From Nocardia wallacei (lineage in GTDB: Bacteria; Actinomycetota; Actinomycetes; Mycobacteriales; Mycobacteriaceae), in the NCBI RefSeq assembly GCF_029868745.1, contig NZ_JARWOP010000116.1, forward strand, positions 1 through 35,423: a stretch of DNA of 35,423 nucleotides, in the 5' to 3' direction. The notes beneath the pieces are model-generated. The model worked only from the letters and a program-made list of their open reading frames with translations, was not told the DNA's origin and made no database searches. A program made the position numbers and the translations under genes. Shown piece by piece: positions 19,394 through 27,607 of this stretch (position 1 is the first letter of the stretch; every line of letters begins with the position of its first letter).

Positions 19394-20830
19394 GTGGCGT
19401 TCAGCACGGCCGACGAGGTCATCAAGTACATCAAGGAGGAGGAGGTCGAGTACGTCGACGTCCGGTTCACCGACCTCCCCGGTGTGCAGCAGCACTTCTC
19501 GATCCCGGCGAAGGCGTTCACCGCCGACCTGGCAGAGGAGGGTCTGGCATTCGACGGATCGTCGGTGCGCGGTTTCCAGTCGATCGACGAGTCGGACATG
19601 TTGCTGCTGCCCGACTTCAGCACCGCGCAGATCGACCCGTTCCGGGCCGCGAAGACCCTGAACCTCAACCACTTCGTGCACGACCCGTTCACTCGCGAGT
19701 CCTACAGCCGCGACCCGCGCAACGTGGCCCGCAAGGCCGAGGAGTACCTGCGCAGCACGGGCATCGCCGACACCGCGTACTTCGGCGCCGAGGCGGAGTT
19801 CTACATCTTCGACTCGATCCGCTACGACTCGGCGATGAACGGCTCCTTCTACGAGATCGAGTCGGTCTCGGGGTCCTGGAACACCGGCGCGGAGTTCAAC
19901 CCCGACGGCACCCTGAACCGCGGCTACAAGGTCCGCAACAAGGGCGGCTACTTCCCCGTCGCGCCGTACGACCACTACGTGGACCTGCGCGACAAGATCG
20001 CGACCAACCTGCAGAATGCCGGTTTCGAGCTGGAGCGCGGCCACCACGAGGTGGGCACCGCCGGCCAGGCCGAGATCAACTACCGGTTCAACACCCTGCT
20101 GTCCGCCGCGGACGACCTGCAGCTGTTCAAGTACATCGTGAAGAACACCGCGTGGGCCGAGGGCAAGACCGTCACCTTCATGCCGAAGCCGCTGTTCGGT
20201 GACAACGGCTCGGGCATGCACGTGCACCAGTCGCTGTGGAAGGACGGCAAGCCGCTGTTCCACGACGAGGCGGGCTACGCCGGCCTCTCGGACCTGGCCC
20301 GGCACTACATCGCCGGCATCCTGCACCATGCGCCGTCGCTGCTGGCGTTCACCAACCCGACGGTGAACTCCTACCACCGCCTGGTCCCGGGCTTCGAGGC
20401 CCCGATCAACCTGGTGTACTCGCAGCGCAACCGCTCCGCGGCCGTCCGCATCCCGGTCACCGGCAACAACCCGAAGGCCAAGCGCCTCGAGTTCCGCGCG
20501 CCCGACTCCTCGGGCAACCCGTACCTGGCCTTCGCCGCCATGATGATGGCCGGCCTGGACGGCATCAAGCGCAAGCTGGAGCCGGCCGCCCCGGTCGACA
20601 AGGACCTCTACGAGCTCCCGCCGGAGGAGGCCAAGAACATCCCGCAGGCCCCCACCAACCTGGCGTCGGTCATCGACAAGCTGGAAGAGGACCACGAGTA
20701 CCTCACCGAGGGCAACGTCTTCACCGAAGACCTGGTCGAGACCTGGATCTCCATCAAGCGAGAGCAGGAGATCGCCCCGGTCAACCTGCGCCCGCACCCC
20801 TACGAGTTCGAGCTGTACTTCGACGTGTAA
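19394..20830 (+). CDS. glnA: Glutamine synthetase, type I
   Basis: Makes glutamine from glutamate, ammonia and ATP; the main ammonium assimilation enzyme and probably a dodecamer. The 478 aa match M. tuberculosis GlnA1 in length. It has [17 protein letters not shown] near the N-terminus, the ATP-binding segment [16 protein letters not shown] and [10 protein letters not shown]. Tyr406 in DLYELPPEE is the site adenylylated by GlnE in GSI-beta enzymes, so activity is probably controlled that way. Start is GTG 19394 with AAGGAG seven bases upstream. A GlnR-type box before the gene indicates control by nitrogen supply, and a strong terminator follows. Confidence 0.98.
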   Translation: MAFSTADEVIKYIKEEEVEYVDVRFTDLPGVQQHFSIPAKAFTADLAEEGLAFDGSSVRGFQSIDESDMLLLPDFSTAQIDPFRAAKTLNLNHFVHDPFTRESYSRDPRNVARKAEEYLRSTGIADTAYFGAEAEFYIFDSIRYDSAMNGSFYEIESVSGSWNTGAEFNPDGTLNRGYKVRNKGGYFPVAPYDHYVDLRDKIATNLQNAGFELERGHHEVGTAGQAEINYRFNTLLSAADDLQLFKYIVKNTAWAEGKTVTFMPKPLFGDNGSGMHVHQSLWKDGKPLFHDEAGYAGLSDLARHYIAGILHHAPSLLAFTNPTVNSYHRLVPGFEAPINLVYSQRNRSAAVRIPVTGNNPKAKRLEFRAPDSSGNPYLAFAAMMMAGLDGIKRKLEPAAPVDKDLYELPPEEAKNIPQAPTNLASVIDKLEEDHEYLTEGNVFTEDLVETWISIKREQEIAPVNLRPHPYEFELYFDV

Positions 20831-20853
20831 GTCGCAGCACCGCAACCGTTCTC

Positions 20854-20892
20854 CCGGAGCCCCAGCCGAGTTCGGCTGGGGCTCCGGCCTTT
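20854..20892 (+). terminator. Intrinsic terminator of glnA
   Basis: Perfect 16-bp arms at 20854-20869 and 20872-20887 form a long GC-rich stem with a very tight loop, followed by CCTTT. It begins 23 bases after the glnA stop. Confidence 0.88.
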
Positions 20893-20921
20893 CCGAGTCG
20901 TTCCTATGCGGTCCTCACGTA

Positions 20922-20947
20922 GTGTAACATGTTGAACATGAGTACAC
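20922..20947. promoter_or_regulatory. Nested palindrome over the antitoxin start
   Basis: ATGTTGAACAT (20929-20939) is an odd palindrome flanked by GTGTA (20922-20926) and TACAC (20943-20947). It covers both possible antitoxin start codons (20929 and 20938). Phd/YefM antitoxins usually repress their own operon by binding such palindromes. Confidence 0.5.
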
Positions 20948-21210
20948 AGAGCTTGAAGGATCTGCGTGCCAAGCTCGGCGCTATCGTCCGCGAGGTCGCC
21001 GCGACCGGTGAGGAAGTCGTCATCACCGACAGCGGCACCGAGGTCGCCGTGCTCATCAGCATGGCCGACTACGAACGCCTGCATGAGCACGCCGACGTGG
21101 CCGACGCGCTTCGCCTCCGGCACATGCGGGAGAATCCGTTCGAGGCGATGACTCTTTCGGAGATGATCGAAACACTGGGCGTCGACCCATCGACGGTCCT
21201 CGCGTCGTGA
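20929..21210 (+). CDS. Antitoxin, Phd/YefM family
   Basis: 93-aa antitoxin-like protein. The N-terminal part (STQSLKDLRAKLGAIVREVAATGEEVVITDSGTEVAVLIS in outline) has the Phd/YefM fold used for DNA binding, including the phrase VAVLISMADYERL. The C-terminal part should wrap around the toxin. Start is either ATG 20929 or ATG 20938; the second gives MSTQSLKDL and fits family starts well. Both lie in a palindrome. Its stop overlaps the toxin GTG by four bases (GTGA), the coupled arrangement usual for toxin-antitoxin pairs. It lies just after the glnA terminator and is an independent unit. Confidence 0.88.
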   Translation: MLNMSTQSLKDLRAKLGAIVREVAATGEEVVITDSGTEVAVLISMADYERLHEHADVADALRLRHMRENPFEAMTLSEMIETLGVDPSTVLAS

Positions 21211-21458
21211 AGATCGCTTTTCATCCCGACACTCTCAAACAGCTGCAAAAGCTGCCACGCGACGCCTTCGAAGCCGCGCTACAGGCAATCATCGGGTTGA
21301 GTCACGAACCGCGACCGATCGGCGCCAAGAAGCTCGTCGGCATCCACAGCGACTGGCGAGTCCGGATCGGCCAGTACCGCATCGTGTACGAAATAGACGA
21401 AGCAGCGCAACTGGTTACGGTCTACATCGTCGCGAAGCGATCCGACGTCTACCGATAA
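21207..21458 (+). CDS. RelE/ParE superfamily toxin
   Basis: 83-aa small basic protein of the RelE/ParE fold. It opens with KIAFHPDTLKQLQKLPRD and has KKLVGIHSDWRVRIGQYRIVYEID followed by VTVYIVAKRSDVYR, the beta-sheet core and C-terminal strand typical of RelE-type mRNA interferases. Basic residues R and K in the last strand agree with an RNase role, but ParE-like gyrase poisons have a similar outline. Start GTG overlaps the antitoxin stop. It converges on the SDR gene with 33 bp between stops. Confidence 0.88.
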   Translation: MKIAFHPDTLKQLQKLPRDAFEAALQAIIGLSHEPRPIGAKKLVGIHSDWRVRIGQYRIVYEIDEAAQLVTVYIVAKRSDVYR

Positions 21459-21491
21459 CGTGCGTACCCGGGTTCCGGCCCCCGAGTAGCA

Positions 21492-22373
21492 CTACACGGA
21501 AGTCTGCGTCGACGTCAGATCCTCGGAAGCTGACCACAGGGCGGCCTGGAGGCGCTCGTCGTGGGAGCGGGCGCTCGAGGTCACCGGTTCCGGGTGGCCC
21601 TGAATCTCGAAAAGCCCTCCCGGGCCGTAGTATTCGCCGCCGTGCGCGGTGGGGTCGGTGGCGGCGCGCAAGGTCGGCAGGGCGCCCAGGGCGGGCGTAC
21701 GCCCAAAAGCCTTGGCAATGGCCAGGTTCGGGATCCGGAACCACGGCGGGGAGTAGCGGAAGACCTCCGTGCTCGCGCCACCCGGGTGGGCCGCCAAAGC
21801 CGAGACCGGGACGCCCGCGGCACGCAACCGGCGGTCCAGTTCGTAGGTGAACAGCAGATTCGCCAGCTTCGAATCGGCGTACGGGCTTGTACCGCAGGGC
21901 TTTCCGGTCGCGTCGAAGCGTCCGAAGCGATGTCCGATGCTACTCACGGTGACGACCCGGGCATCCGGCGCGAGCATGTCCAGCAGCACGGCGGTGAGCG
22001 CGAAGTGGCCGATGTGGTTGACGCCGAACTGGATCTCGATGCCGTCGGCGGTATGACCGTCCAAGCCCGTGACCCCGGCATTGTTGATCAGTAGATCGAT
22101 GCGAGCATGGCGGCGGCGGACGTCCGCGGCCGCCGCGTGGACCGATTCCAGGGACCCCAGGTCGAGCCGCACCGTGTCGACCACCGCGCCGGGCACCGCC
22201 GCACCGATGCGCGCCGCCGCGTCCGCCGCCCGCTCGTCGTTCCGGCAGGCCAGCAGGACCGCCGCGCCCCGGGCCGCGAGTGCCCGCGCCGTCTCGTATC
22301 CGATTCCGGTATTGCCGCCGGTCACCACCGCGACGCGGCCGTGCTGATCCGGTATGTCCGCCTCTGTCCACAT
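21492..22373 (-). CDS. Short-chain dehydrogenase/reductase
   Basis: 293-aa classical SDR of the retinol dehydrogenase/WW-domain oxidoreductase-like group. The NAD(P)-binding motif TGGNTGIG is at 18-25, NNAG at 97-100, the catalytic serine in VSSIG (about 143-147), and Y165 with K169 in SPYADSKLAN. R44 and N45 after the second strand (ACRNDERA) suggest NADP preference. Substrate unknown. Start ATG 22373 has AGGAG five bases upstream. It diverges from a TetR regulator, with one operator-like palindrome 15 bp upstream of its start, so it is the probable target of that regulator. Confidence 0.92.
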   Translation of the reverse strand: MWTEADIPDQHGRVAVVTGGNTGIGYETARALAARGAAVLLACRNDERAADAAARIGAAVPGAVVDTVRLDLGSLESVHAAAADVRRRHARIDLLINNAGVTGLDGHTADGIEIQFGVNHIGHFALTAVLLDMLAPDARVVTVSSIGHRFGRFDATGKPCGTSPYADSKLANLLFTYELDRRLRAAGVPVSALAAHPGGASTEVFRYSPPWFRIPNLAIAKAFGRTPALGALPTLRAATDPTAHGGEYYGPGGLFEIQGHPEPVTSSARSHDERLQAALWSASEDLTSTQTSV

Positions 22374-22387
22374 GTCCGCTCCTAAGA

Positions 22388-22426
22388 TGAACTACCTGTT
22401 CACATTAAAAGTGAACCACTAGTTCA
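22388..22426. promoter_or_regulatory. Twin palindromic operators between SDR and TetR genes
   Basis: TGAACTACCTGTTCA (22388-22402) and TGAACCACTAGTTCA (22412-22426) are each palindromes with TGAAC/GTTCA arms and a 5-base centre. Their centres are 24 bp apart, on either side of an A/T-rich stretch that could be a promoter element. This fits two TetR dimers. Confidence 0.7.
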
Positions 22427-22464
22427 TGTACTGTCAAGAGGAACCGACGAGACGGGAGCTTCCG

Positions 22465-23061
22465 ATGACCGCGCGAACCCCCCGCCGAGCCGACGCGCAA
22501 CGCAACCGGGAGGCCATCCTGCACGCCGCCCGAGACCTGGTGATCGCGCGCGGACCGGACGTCGGCATGGACGAGATCGCTTCCGCCGCAGGCGTTGCCG
22601 TCGGAACGCTGTACCGGCACTATCCGACGAAGAAGGATCTGATCGACGCGATCGTCACCGAACTCGAAGCCCGGATCACCGCCTCGCTGGACGCCGCGTC
22701 CGCTCGCGTCAACGCCCGCGAATCCACTGCACTGGACGAGATCGTCCGCCTACTTCACCAGGTCACGGTCGAATTGCGAGAGGAGCGACTCCTCCGGCAC
22801 ACCGTCACCCACCACGCCGGCGATGCCCTGCGCCGACTCCGGGACAACGCCGCCGCGGCGGTCTCACAACTGATCGCCGCCGCCCACCGCGAGCACAGCC
22901 TCTACACCGACATCACGGTCGACGACGTGGTCCTCCTACTCACCACCGCGCCGCACGACAACGCCACGCCCGCAACACAATCCCGCTGGCTGACCCTCGC
23001 CCGTCGTGCGCTCTCCCCCGATCCGGGCAAGGCTTCCGGCACGCGGCATCGACGGGCTTGA
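22465..23061 (+). CDS. TetR/AcrR family regulator
   Basis: 198-aa regulator with helix-turn-helix at about 12-65 (REAILHAARDLVIARG, then MDEIASAAGVAVGTLYRHYPTKKDLIDAI) and a helical C-terminal ligand domain. I chose ATG 22465 with GGGAG eight bases upstream; the longer frame from ATG 22426 would start inside the operator. It diverges from the SDR gene with two TGAAC/GTTCA palindromes between them, and is probably an autorepressor that also controls the SDR. The ligand is unknown. Confidence 0.92.
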   Translation: MTARTPRRADAQRNREAILHAARDLVIARGPDVGMDEIASAAGVAVGTLYRHYPTKKDLIDAIVTELEARITASLDAASARVNARESTALDEIVRLLHQVTVELREERLLRHTVTHHAGDALRRLRDNAAAAVSQLIAAAHREHSLYTDITVDDVVLLLTTAPHDNATPATQSRWLTLARRALSPDPGKASGTRHRRA

Positions 23062-23079
23062 ACCAGACAGGCGGCGGAT

Positions 23080-23259
23080 TCAGCGGTCGAGGTGCGGGTG
23101 GCAGCCGAGAGATGCGCTGTACACCGCCGGGCGGCGATCGGCGGCGGGGCGGTGCGCGTGCTCGGCACCGCGCAAACGGCCGAGCGCACGGCGGGCGCGG
23201 TCGCCGAACGCGGGCAGCAGAGGGCGGTTGTCGAAGTGGGGAAGATGAACGCGGATCAC
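23080..23259 (-). CDS. Possible small protein, 59 aa
   Basis: A short frame too small to stand out by length: GTG 23259 with AGGAG about seven bases upstream. It would encode a 59-aa basic protein starting VIRVHLPHFDNRPLLPAFGD, followed by an Arg/Ala-rich middle and ending LGCHPHLDR. No family is recognised, and no transmembrane or signal segment is seen. It lies alone between the TetR and MpaB genes and points away from the MpaB gene. The clean ribosome binding site is the main support; the basic, Arg-rich composition is also what noncoding GC-rich DNA gives by chance. Confidence 0.35.
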   Translation of the reverse strand: MIRVHLPHFDNRPLLPAFGDRARRALGRLRGAEHAHRPAADRRPAVYSASLGCHPHLDR

Positions 23260-23436
23260 AACGGAACTCCTGAGACTTTCGCGGCGTACGCGACATGACG
23301 CAGCGTAAGACCCTCATTCTTCCACCGAAAAGCCGCCCGCACCGCTAATTTTCCCGCACGCTTGCCGACCCCCCGAGATGATGAGATGATTCGGCAGTAA
23401 GCTTCTCATGTTGTCTAGTGGTCAGAGGAGATCACC
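23260..23436. other. Noncoding stretch upstream of the MpaB gene
   Basis: Together with 23062-23259 this forms a 375-bp gap between recognised genes. This part has lower GC around 23340-23410 and a small inverted repeat (ATGAGA near 23382, TCTCAT near 23404), consistent with promoter and operator DNA for the MpaB-family gene. A ribosome binding site AGAGGAG lies near 23425. Confidence 0.45.
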
Positions 23437-24348
23437 ATGACCGCGTCGGTAACCCGGATCGAACGCACCGCCAGCGAACTTCCGCCCCGGCAGCCCTTCC
23501 GCCCCGGCACGAAGATGTGGGACGAGACGGGGCTGATCACCTTCTCGCTCACCGCGGGTTCGGCCTTCCTGCTGCAGACCATGGAGCCCACCATCGCCGC
23601 CGTCGTGGACGAGCACTCGACCTTCCGCACCGATCCCATGGGCCGCGCCACGCGCAGCCTCGCGTCGGTGATGATGTGGATCTACGGCGGTGAGGAAGCG
23701 CTGGCCGAGGCGGATCGGCTACGCAAGAGGCACGCGACACTGAACACGGTCGACGCCGCGGGCGTTCACCACAAGGCACTCTCCTCCGGCCCGTGGGCGT
23801 GGGTGCTGCACACCGGCACCTTCGCCTTCACCGAGGGCAACCGGTACTTCACCCGCGAACCGCTCACCGCCGCGGAGAAGAACGCGTACTACGACGAGGT
23901 CGTGCAGTTGATGCGCAATTTCTCGGTGCCGCCCAAGGAGATTCCGGCGACCTTCGACGACTGGCAGCGGTGGTTCGACGAGATGGTCGACAACCATCTG
24001 GTGGCAACGAATGTCGCGCACGACTACCTCCGGGTGATCCGCAACATCGCCCCGCCGGCCTTCCTGCCACGGATGCTGGCGCCGCTGTGGCGCGCCGCCA
24101 CCGCCCCGATCGGCCGCATGCAGTACTTCTGCACCGTCGGCACCACACCGGAATCCGCCCGCCGCAAACTCGGCCTCACCTGGACCCCCGCCGACGAACG
24201 CAAACTACGCATACTGGGCTGGGTAATCGGCCGCACCATCCCCATGCTCCCCGAGCGAATCCGCTACTTCCCGATCGCCTACGAGGCCCGCCGCCTGGAA
24301 CGGGACCGCGCCCGGCTACGTAAGGTGATCGACCTCCGCCCGTTCTGA
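23437..24348 (+). CDS. Oxygenase MpaB family protein (DUF2236)
   Basis: 303-aa protein of the MpaB/DUF2236 family, related to the haem-binding latex-clearing protein Lcp. It opens with FRPGTKMWDETG, has MGRATRSLASVMMWIYGG and the conserved SGPWAWVLHTGTFAF, where H125 is the expected haem ligand. The C-terminus has RKLRILGWVIGRTIPMLPERIRYFP. No signal peptide is visible, unlike secreted Lcp. Start ATG 23437 follows AGAGGAG at good spacing. The substrate is unknown; family members act on fungal or polyisoprenoid compounds or have no assigned reaction. A hairpin follows the stop. Confidence 0.88.
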   Translation: MTASVTRIERTASELPPRQPFRPGTKMWDETGLITFSLTAGSAFLLQTMEPTIAAVVDEHSTFRTDPMGRATRSLASVMMWIYGGEEALAEADRLRKRHATLNTVDAAGVHHKALSSGPWAWVLHTGTFAFTEGNRYFTREPLTAAEKNAYYDEVVQLMRNFSVPPKEIPATFDDWQRWFDEMVDNHLVATNVAHDYLRVIRNIAPPAFLPRMLAPLWRAATAPIGRMQYFCTVGTTPESARRKLGLTWTPADERKLRILGWVIGRTIPMLPERIRYFPIAYEARRLERDRARLRKVIDLRPF

Positions 24349-24353
24349 CGGGG

Positions 24354-24381
24354 GTCCGCGGCGATTCGTCGCCCCGGGGAC
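24354..24381 (+). terminator. Hairpin with TTCG loop after the MpaB gene
   Basis: GGCGA (24360-24364), TTCG, TCGCC (24369-24373) with outer GTCC (24354-24357) and GGAC (24378-24381). The outer pairs are separated from the inner stem by unpaired bases. There is no T-run. Confidence 0.45.
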
Positions 24382-24435
24382 GCACGTGCTGAACAATGCA
24401 ACGGTGACCGTTTCCTCTCCCGAGCGTGGTGACCG

Positions 24436-25800
24436 ATGACCAGCAGCGCGCAGGCATCGACCGGCGTCGACGATCGGACCGCCGAACGGCTGGCGGCGGC
24501 GCTGCGCTGTGCCACCGTCTCCTCCGACACCGGTCCCGCGTCTTCCGGCACCGCAGCCGAGTTCGACAAGCTGGCCGCACATCTGGAGCAGTGTTTCCCG
24601 CTGGCGCACGCCGAACTGGAGATCACCCGCTTCGGCCACAGCCGCCTGTACCGCTGGGCGGGCACCTCACCTGGCACGGCGGCGATCCTGCTGGCGCACC
24701 TCGATGTGGTGCCCGTGGACGACGAGCAGCGCTGGACCCACCCGCCGTTCGCGGGCGCGGTGGACGACGAGTTCGTGTGGGGTCGCGGCGCCATCGATGA
24801 CAAGAGCCGCGTGCTGGCGATCCTGGAGGCCGTCGAGACCGCGCTCGCGGAGGGCCGACGGCCGGACCGGACGATTTTCCTCGCCTTCGGTCACGATGAG
24901 GAGGCGCTCGGCTGCGACGGCGCCGCCCGGATGGCCGCGCACCTACGTTCTCTGAAGGTGCGGGCCGATCTGCTGCTGGACGAGGGCGGCGTGGTGACCG
25001 ACGGCATCGCGCCGGGCGTGCGACGTCCTACCGCATTTCTGATGCTCGGCGAAAAAGGCTGGGCGACAGTTCGTTTGGCCGTCACAGATCCCGGCGGGCA
25101 TTCATCGATGCCTGGCCGCCAGACCGCGGTCGGCCGGATCGCGCGGGCAGTGGCGCGGCTCCAGGATCGGCCGATGCCGCTGCGCCTGCCGCCGGTGACC
25201 GCGGACATGCTCACCCGCCTCCGCCCCGCCCTGCCCGCGCTCCCCCGCGCGGCGCTGGGCCTGCTGCCGCGGGCGAGCGCCGCGGTGACACGCCTGATGG
25301 CAGCGCAACCACAGACCGAGGCCTTGGTGCGCACCACCACGGCGCCGACCGTCATCCGCGGCGGCGTCAAGGCGAACGTGCTGCCGCAGTCGGCGGAGGC
25401 GCTGGTGAATTTCCGTATTCTGCCCGGTGATTCGGTGGCCGGGGTGCTCGAGCACTGCCGCCGGGTAGTGCGGGACAACGGAATCGACCTCGAGCTGGTC
25501 GGAATGTCGTCGGAACCGTCGGACATCACCGGGCCCGGCCCGGCATTCGATGTCGTCGCCGAGATCACCCGCGCCGTGGTGCCGGAGGCGATCGTCACCA
25601 CCGGAATTGTCCCCGGCGCCACCGATTCTCGCTATTACGACGGCCTCGCCGCCACCCGCTGCAATTTCGCCCCCATCGTCCTGGACGCCGCAGACCTGAA
25701 ACGCATCCACGGCACGGACGAACGCCTCTCCCGCATCAACTACGGCCGCCTCATCGACTTCAACCGCCGCCTCATCGACCACTACACCCACCAGCCCTGA
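24436..25800 (+). CDS. M20 family metallopeptidase
   Basis: 454-aa peptidase of the M20 (ArgE/DapE/carboxypeptidase PM20D1-like) family. Metal and catalytic residues are H88 and D90 in LLAHLDVVPV, D121 in GRGAIDDKS, and E155/E156 in FGHDEEALG. DLLLDEGG and IVPGATDSRYY give the remaining ligands. A dimerisation domain lies at about 205-325. No signal peptide is seen. The closest family flavour is PM20D1-like carboxypeptidases that cleave or form N-acyl amino acids; the substrate here is not known. It starts 87 bp after the MpaB gene. Confidence 0.92.
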   Translation: MTSSAQASTGVDDRTAERLAAALRCATVSSDTGPASSGTAAEFDKLAAHLEQCFPLAHAELEITRFGHSRLYRWAGTSPGTAAILLAHLDVVPVDDEQRWTHPPFAGAVDDEFVWGRGAIDDKSRVLAILEAVETALAEGRRPDRTIFLAFGHDEEALGCDGAARMAAHLRSLKVRADLLLDEGGVVTDGIAPGVRRPTAFLMLGEKGWATVRLAVTDPGGHSSMPGRQTAVGRIARAVARLQDRPMPLRLPPVTADMLTRLRPALPALPRAALGLLPRASAAVTRLMAAQPQTEALVRTTTAPTVIRGGVKANVLPQSAEALVNFRILPGDSVAGVLEHCRRVVRDNGIDLELVGMSSEPSDITGPGPAFDVVAEITRAVVPEAIVTTGIVPGATDSRYYDGLAATRCNFAPIVLDAADLKRIHGTDERLSRINYGRLIDFNRRLIDHYTHQP

Positions 25801-26029
25801 ACACCGTCATCCCGACAACCCACTCAGAAATCGCCGGCCGGCCGACCACCATTTGTTGCCACCCGCCTGATATGCCGCCCGTATCGAATCGGCAGCGACC
25901 GGCCAATCCACTGTGGGCCGAACCGACAGGTGGTCGGCCTTGCGGATTTCGGCAGGCTCACATGCCACCTGAGCAGTCCGGAAAGTGCGAGACTGGGCGA
26001 CGGTGTACGTGGTGGCGGACGGAGGAACG

Positions 26030-26866
26030 ATGGTGCGGACCGAGACCGGCGAGTTCGAGGGGCGGGGCGGGAAGGTCTTCTGGCGGGCGTGGCTGCCGGA
26101 GGAGCAGGTGCGGGGTGTCGTTGTGCTCGTGCACGGGGTGGCCGAGCACTCCGGGCGGTACGAGCATGTCGGGAAACGGCTGGCGGACAATGGGTTCGCC
26201 GTGTACGCGCCCGACCACATCGGGCACGGGCAGTCTGCCGGAAGCAGGGCGAATATCGATTCGGTCGACGGTGCGGCCGACAATGTCGCGACGCTGCTCG
26301 AATTCGCGGCCCATACCCATCCGGGCGTACCGAAATTCCTTGTCGCGCACAGCATGGGCAGCCTGATCACGCTGTACCTCACCACGCGAGCGCCACTGGA
26401 CGTGGCAGGCATCGCGGTCTCCGCACCACCGCTGGTCATCTCGGCGGGCAACCCCGTGCAGCGGCTACTCGCGCCGATCCTCAGCCGATTCACCCCCGGA
26501 CTCGGTGTGCTGCAACTCGATTCATCGGCCATCAGCCGCGACCCGGAGGTAGTCCGCGCCTACGACAACGACCCACTCGTCTTCCGCGGCAAACTCCCCG
26601 CCCGCACCGGCGCCGAAATCCTCCAGGCGACCGAAACCATCACCCGACGCCTGGATCACCTCACCGTCCCCACCCTCGTCCTACACGGCACCGCCGACGC
26701 CCTCGCCGCCCCGGCAAGCTCAGACCTCATCGAACAGCGCGCCGCCACCGCCGACCTCACCGTCAACCGCTACCCAGGCCTCTACCACGAGATCTTCAAC
26801 GAGCCAGAACAAGACACCGTCCTCAACGACCTCGTCACCTGGCTGAACCAGCACCTAGCCGCCTGA
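26030..26866 (+). CDS. Alpha/beta hydrolase, monoacylglycerol lipase-like
   Basis: 278-aa serine hydrolase resembling M. tuberculosis Rv0183 monoacylglycerol lipase, in length and in segments such as SAISRDPEVVRAYDNDPLV and YPGLYHEIFNEPE. The triad is S108 in AHSMGS, D223 in HGTADAL and H253 in LYHEIF; the oxyanion segment is VHGVAEHSGRY. The nucleophile elbow reads AHSMGS rather than the more usual GHSMGG. Start ATG 26030 has GGAGGA three bases away; GTG 26033 would give better spacing. A longer frame to 25985 is less likely. Probable role: release of glycerol and fatty acid from monoglycerides. A hairpin follows the stop. Confidence 0.92.
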   Translation: MVRTETGEFEGRGGKVFWRAWLPEEQVRGVVVLVHGVAEHSGRYEHVGKRLADNGFAVYAPDHIGHGQSAGSRANIDSVDGAADNVATLLEFAAHTHPGVPKFLVAHSMGSLITLYLTTRAPLDVAGIAVSAPPLVISAGNPVQRLLAPILSRFTPGLGVLQLDSSAISRDPEVVRAYDNDPLVFRGKLPARTGAEILQATETITRRLDHLTVPTLVLHGTADALAAPASSDLIEQRAATADLTVNRYPGLYHEIFNEPEQDTVLNDLVTWLNQHLAA

Positions 26867-26888
26867 GCGGCCCCACTTCAGCCAGCGT

Positions 26889-26909
26889 CGGCACTCCGTC
26901 GGAGAGCCG
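26889..26909 (+). terminator. Hairpin after the hydrolase gene
   Basis: CGGC (26889-26892) and CTCC (26894-26897) pair with GGAG (26901-26904) and GCCG (26906-26909), with one A-A mismatch and a GTC loop. It lies 22 bases after the stop. No T-run. Confidence 0.5.
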
Positions 26910-26972
26910 GTCACGGGCGAATCAGCACATCGGATGTTCCCGACTGAACACTGCACCGCTACCGTCGAGACA

Positions 26973-27542
26973 GTGCCGACCTCGCGTATATACGACATTG
27001 TCGACGGTAAACTCGCCTGGACCGAAGTCGATCTGCTCGACATCGGCGACAGCTCGGCATCTCCATTGCGAAATGCGCTGGAGGAGTTCGGGATTCAAGT
27101 CAATCTCCGCCCGATCGGGCAATCTCGCCACGTCCTCGCGGCGCTCGGCGGAGCTTTTCCCATCGCGCCGTTCGTGATTGTGAGTTGCCACGGTGAGGAC
27201 GGACAAATCCTCTTGCCCGAACTCGGCGGTTCGATCGCCGAAGCCCAACCGTTCCATGGCTCGATGGGACCCGCACAGATCAGGGACCACCTTCGAATAC
27301 CCGGAAGCACCGTGATCTCCACGGGGTGCGAAACCGGCCGGGCCGCACTCGCCGCAGCGTTCCTGGACGCCGGCGCGAATGGCTACTTCGCTCCCGCCGA
27401 CGCACCGGAGGGGCACAGTGCCTTCTTCGCCGTACTGACCCTCTTCTACGAACTGACCGCCGGGCGCGAGCTGCGGGACGCGGTGAATCGGGTCAAGGGA
27501 TACGACGACGAGTTGTCGATGTGGGAGTACTGGACCCGCTGA
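26973..27542 (+). CDS. Stand-alone caspase-fold (CHAT-like) protein candidate
   Basis: 189-aa soluble protein with no signal peptide or membrane segment. I do not recognise an assigned function. The order of motifs fits the caspase/CHAT protease fold: strand FVIVSCHGEDG with H73 followed by Gly, then strand TVISTGCETG with C119, then a helix and AAAFLDAGANGYFAPADAPEG and FFAVLTLFYELTAGRELRDAV, which resemble the end of CHAT domains. H73 and C119 would be the catalytic dyad. The N-terminus RIYDIVDGKLAWTEVDLLD may be a recognition element. I chose GTG 26973 because conserved-looking sequence starts there; ATG 26934 would add 13 residues. Similar short proteins in other bacteria are often mislabelled, so annotation by name is unsafe. 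Confidence 0.75.
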   Translation: MPTSRIYDIVDGKLAWTEVDLLDIGDSSASPLRNALEEFGIQVNLRPIGQSRHVLAALGGAFPIAPFVIVSCHGEDGQILLPELGGSIAEAQPFHGSMGPAQIRDHLRIPGSTVISTGCETGRAALAAAFLDAGANGYFAPADAPEGHSAFFAVLTLFYELTAGRELRDAVNRVKGYDDELSMWEYWTR

Positions 27543-27607
27543 TCCCGATCGGCAAGGTGACCGGAATTGTTCAGCTGGCGGCAACCGGGCGCTGCTAGCG
27601 TGCGCGC

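Noticed and set aside
22940..23317. 125-codon minus frame across the gap after the second TetR gene
   Set aside because: It overlaps the TetR coding end and has Arg/Pro-rich, motif-free sequence; the shorter frame at 23080-23259 in this gap has a better ribosome binding site.
25840..25939. 11-base inverted repeat (GGCCGACCACC / GGTGGTCGGCC) between the M20 and hydrolase genes
   Set aside because: Arms are 78 bp apart without further pairing; chance is a sufficient explanation in GC-rich DNA.
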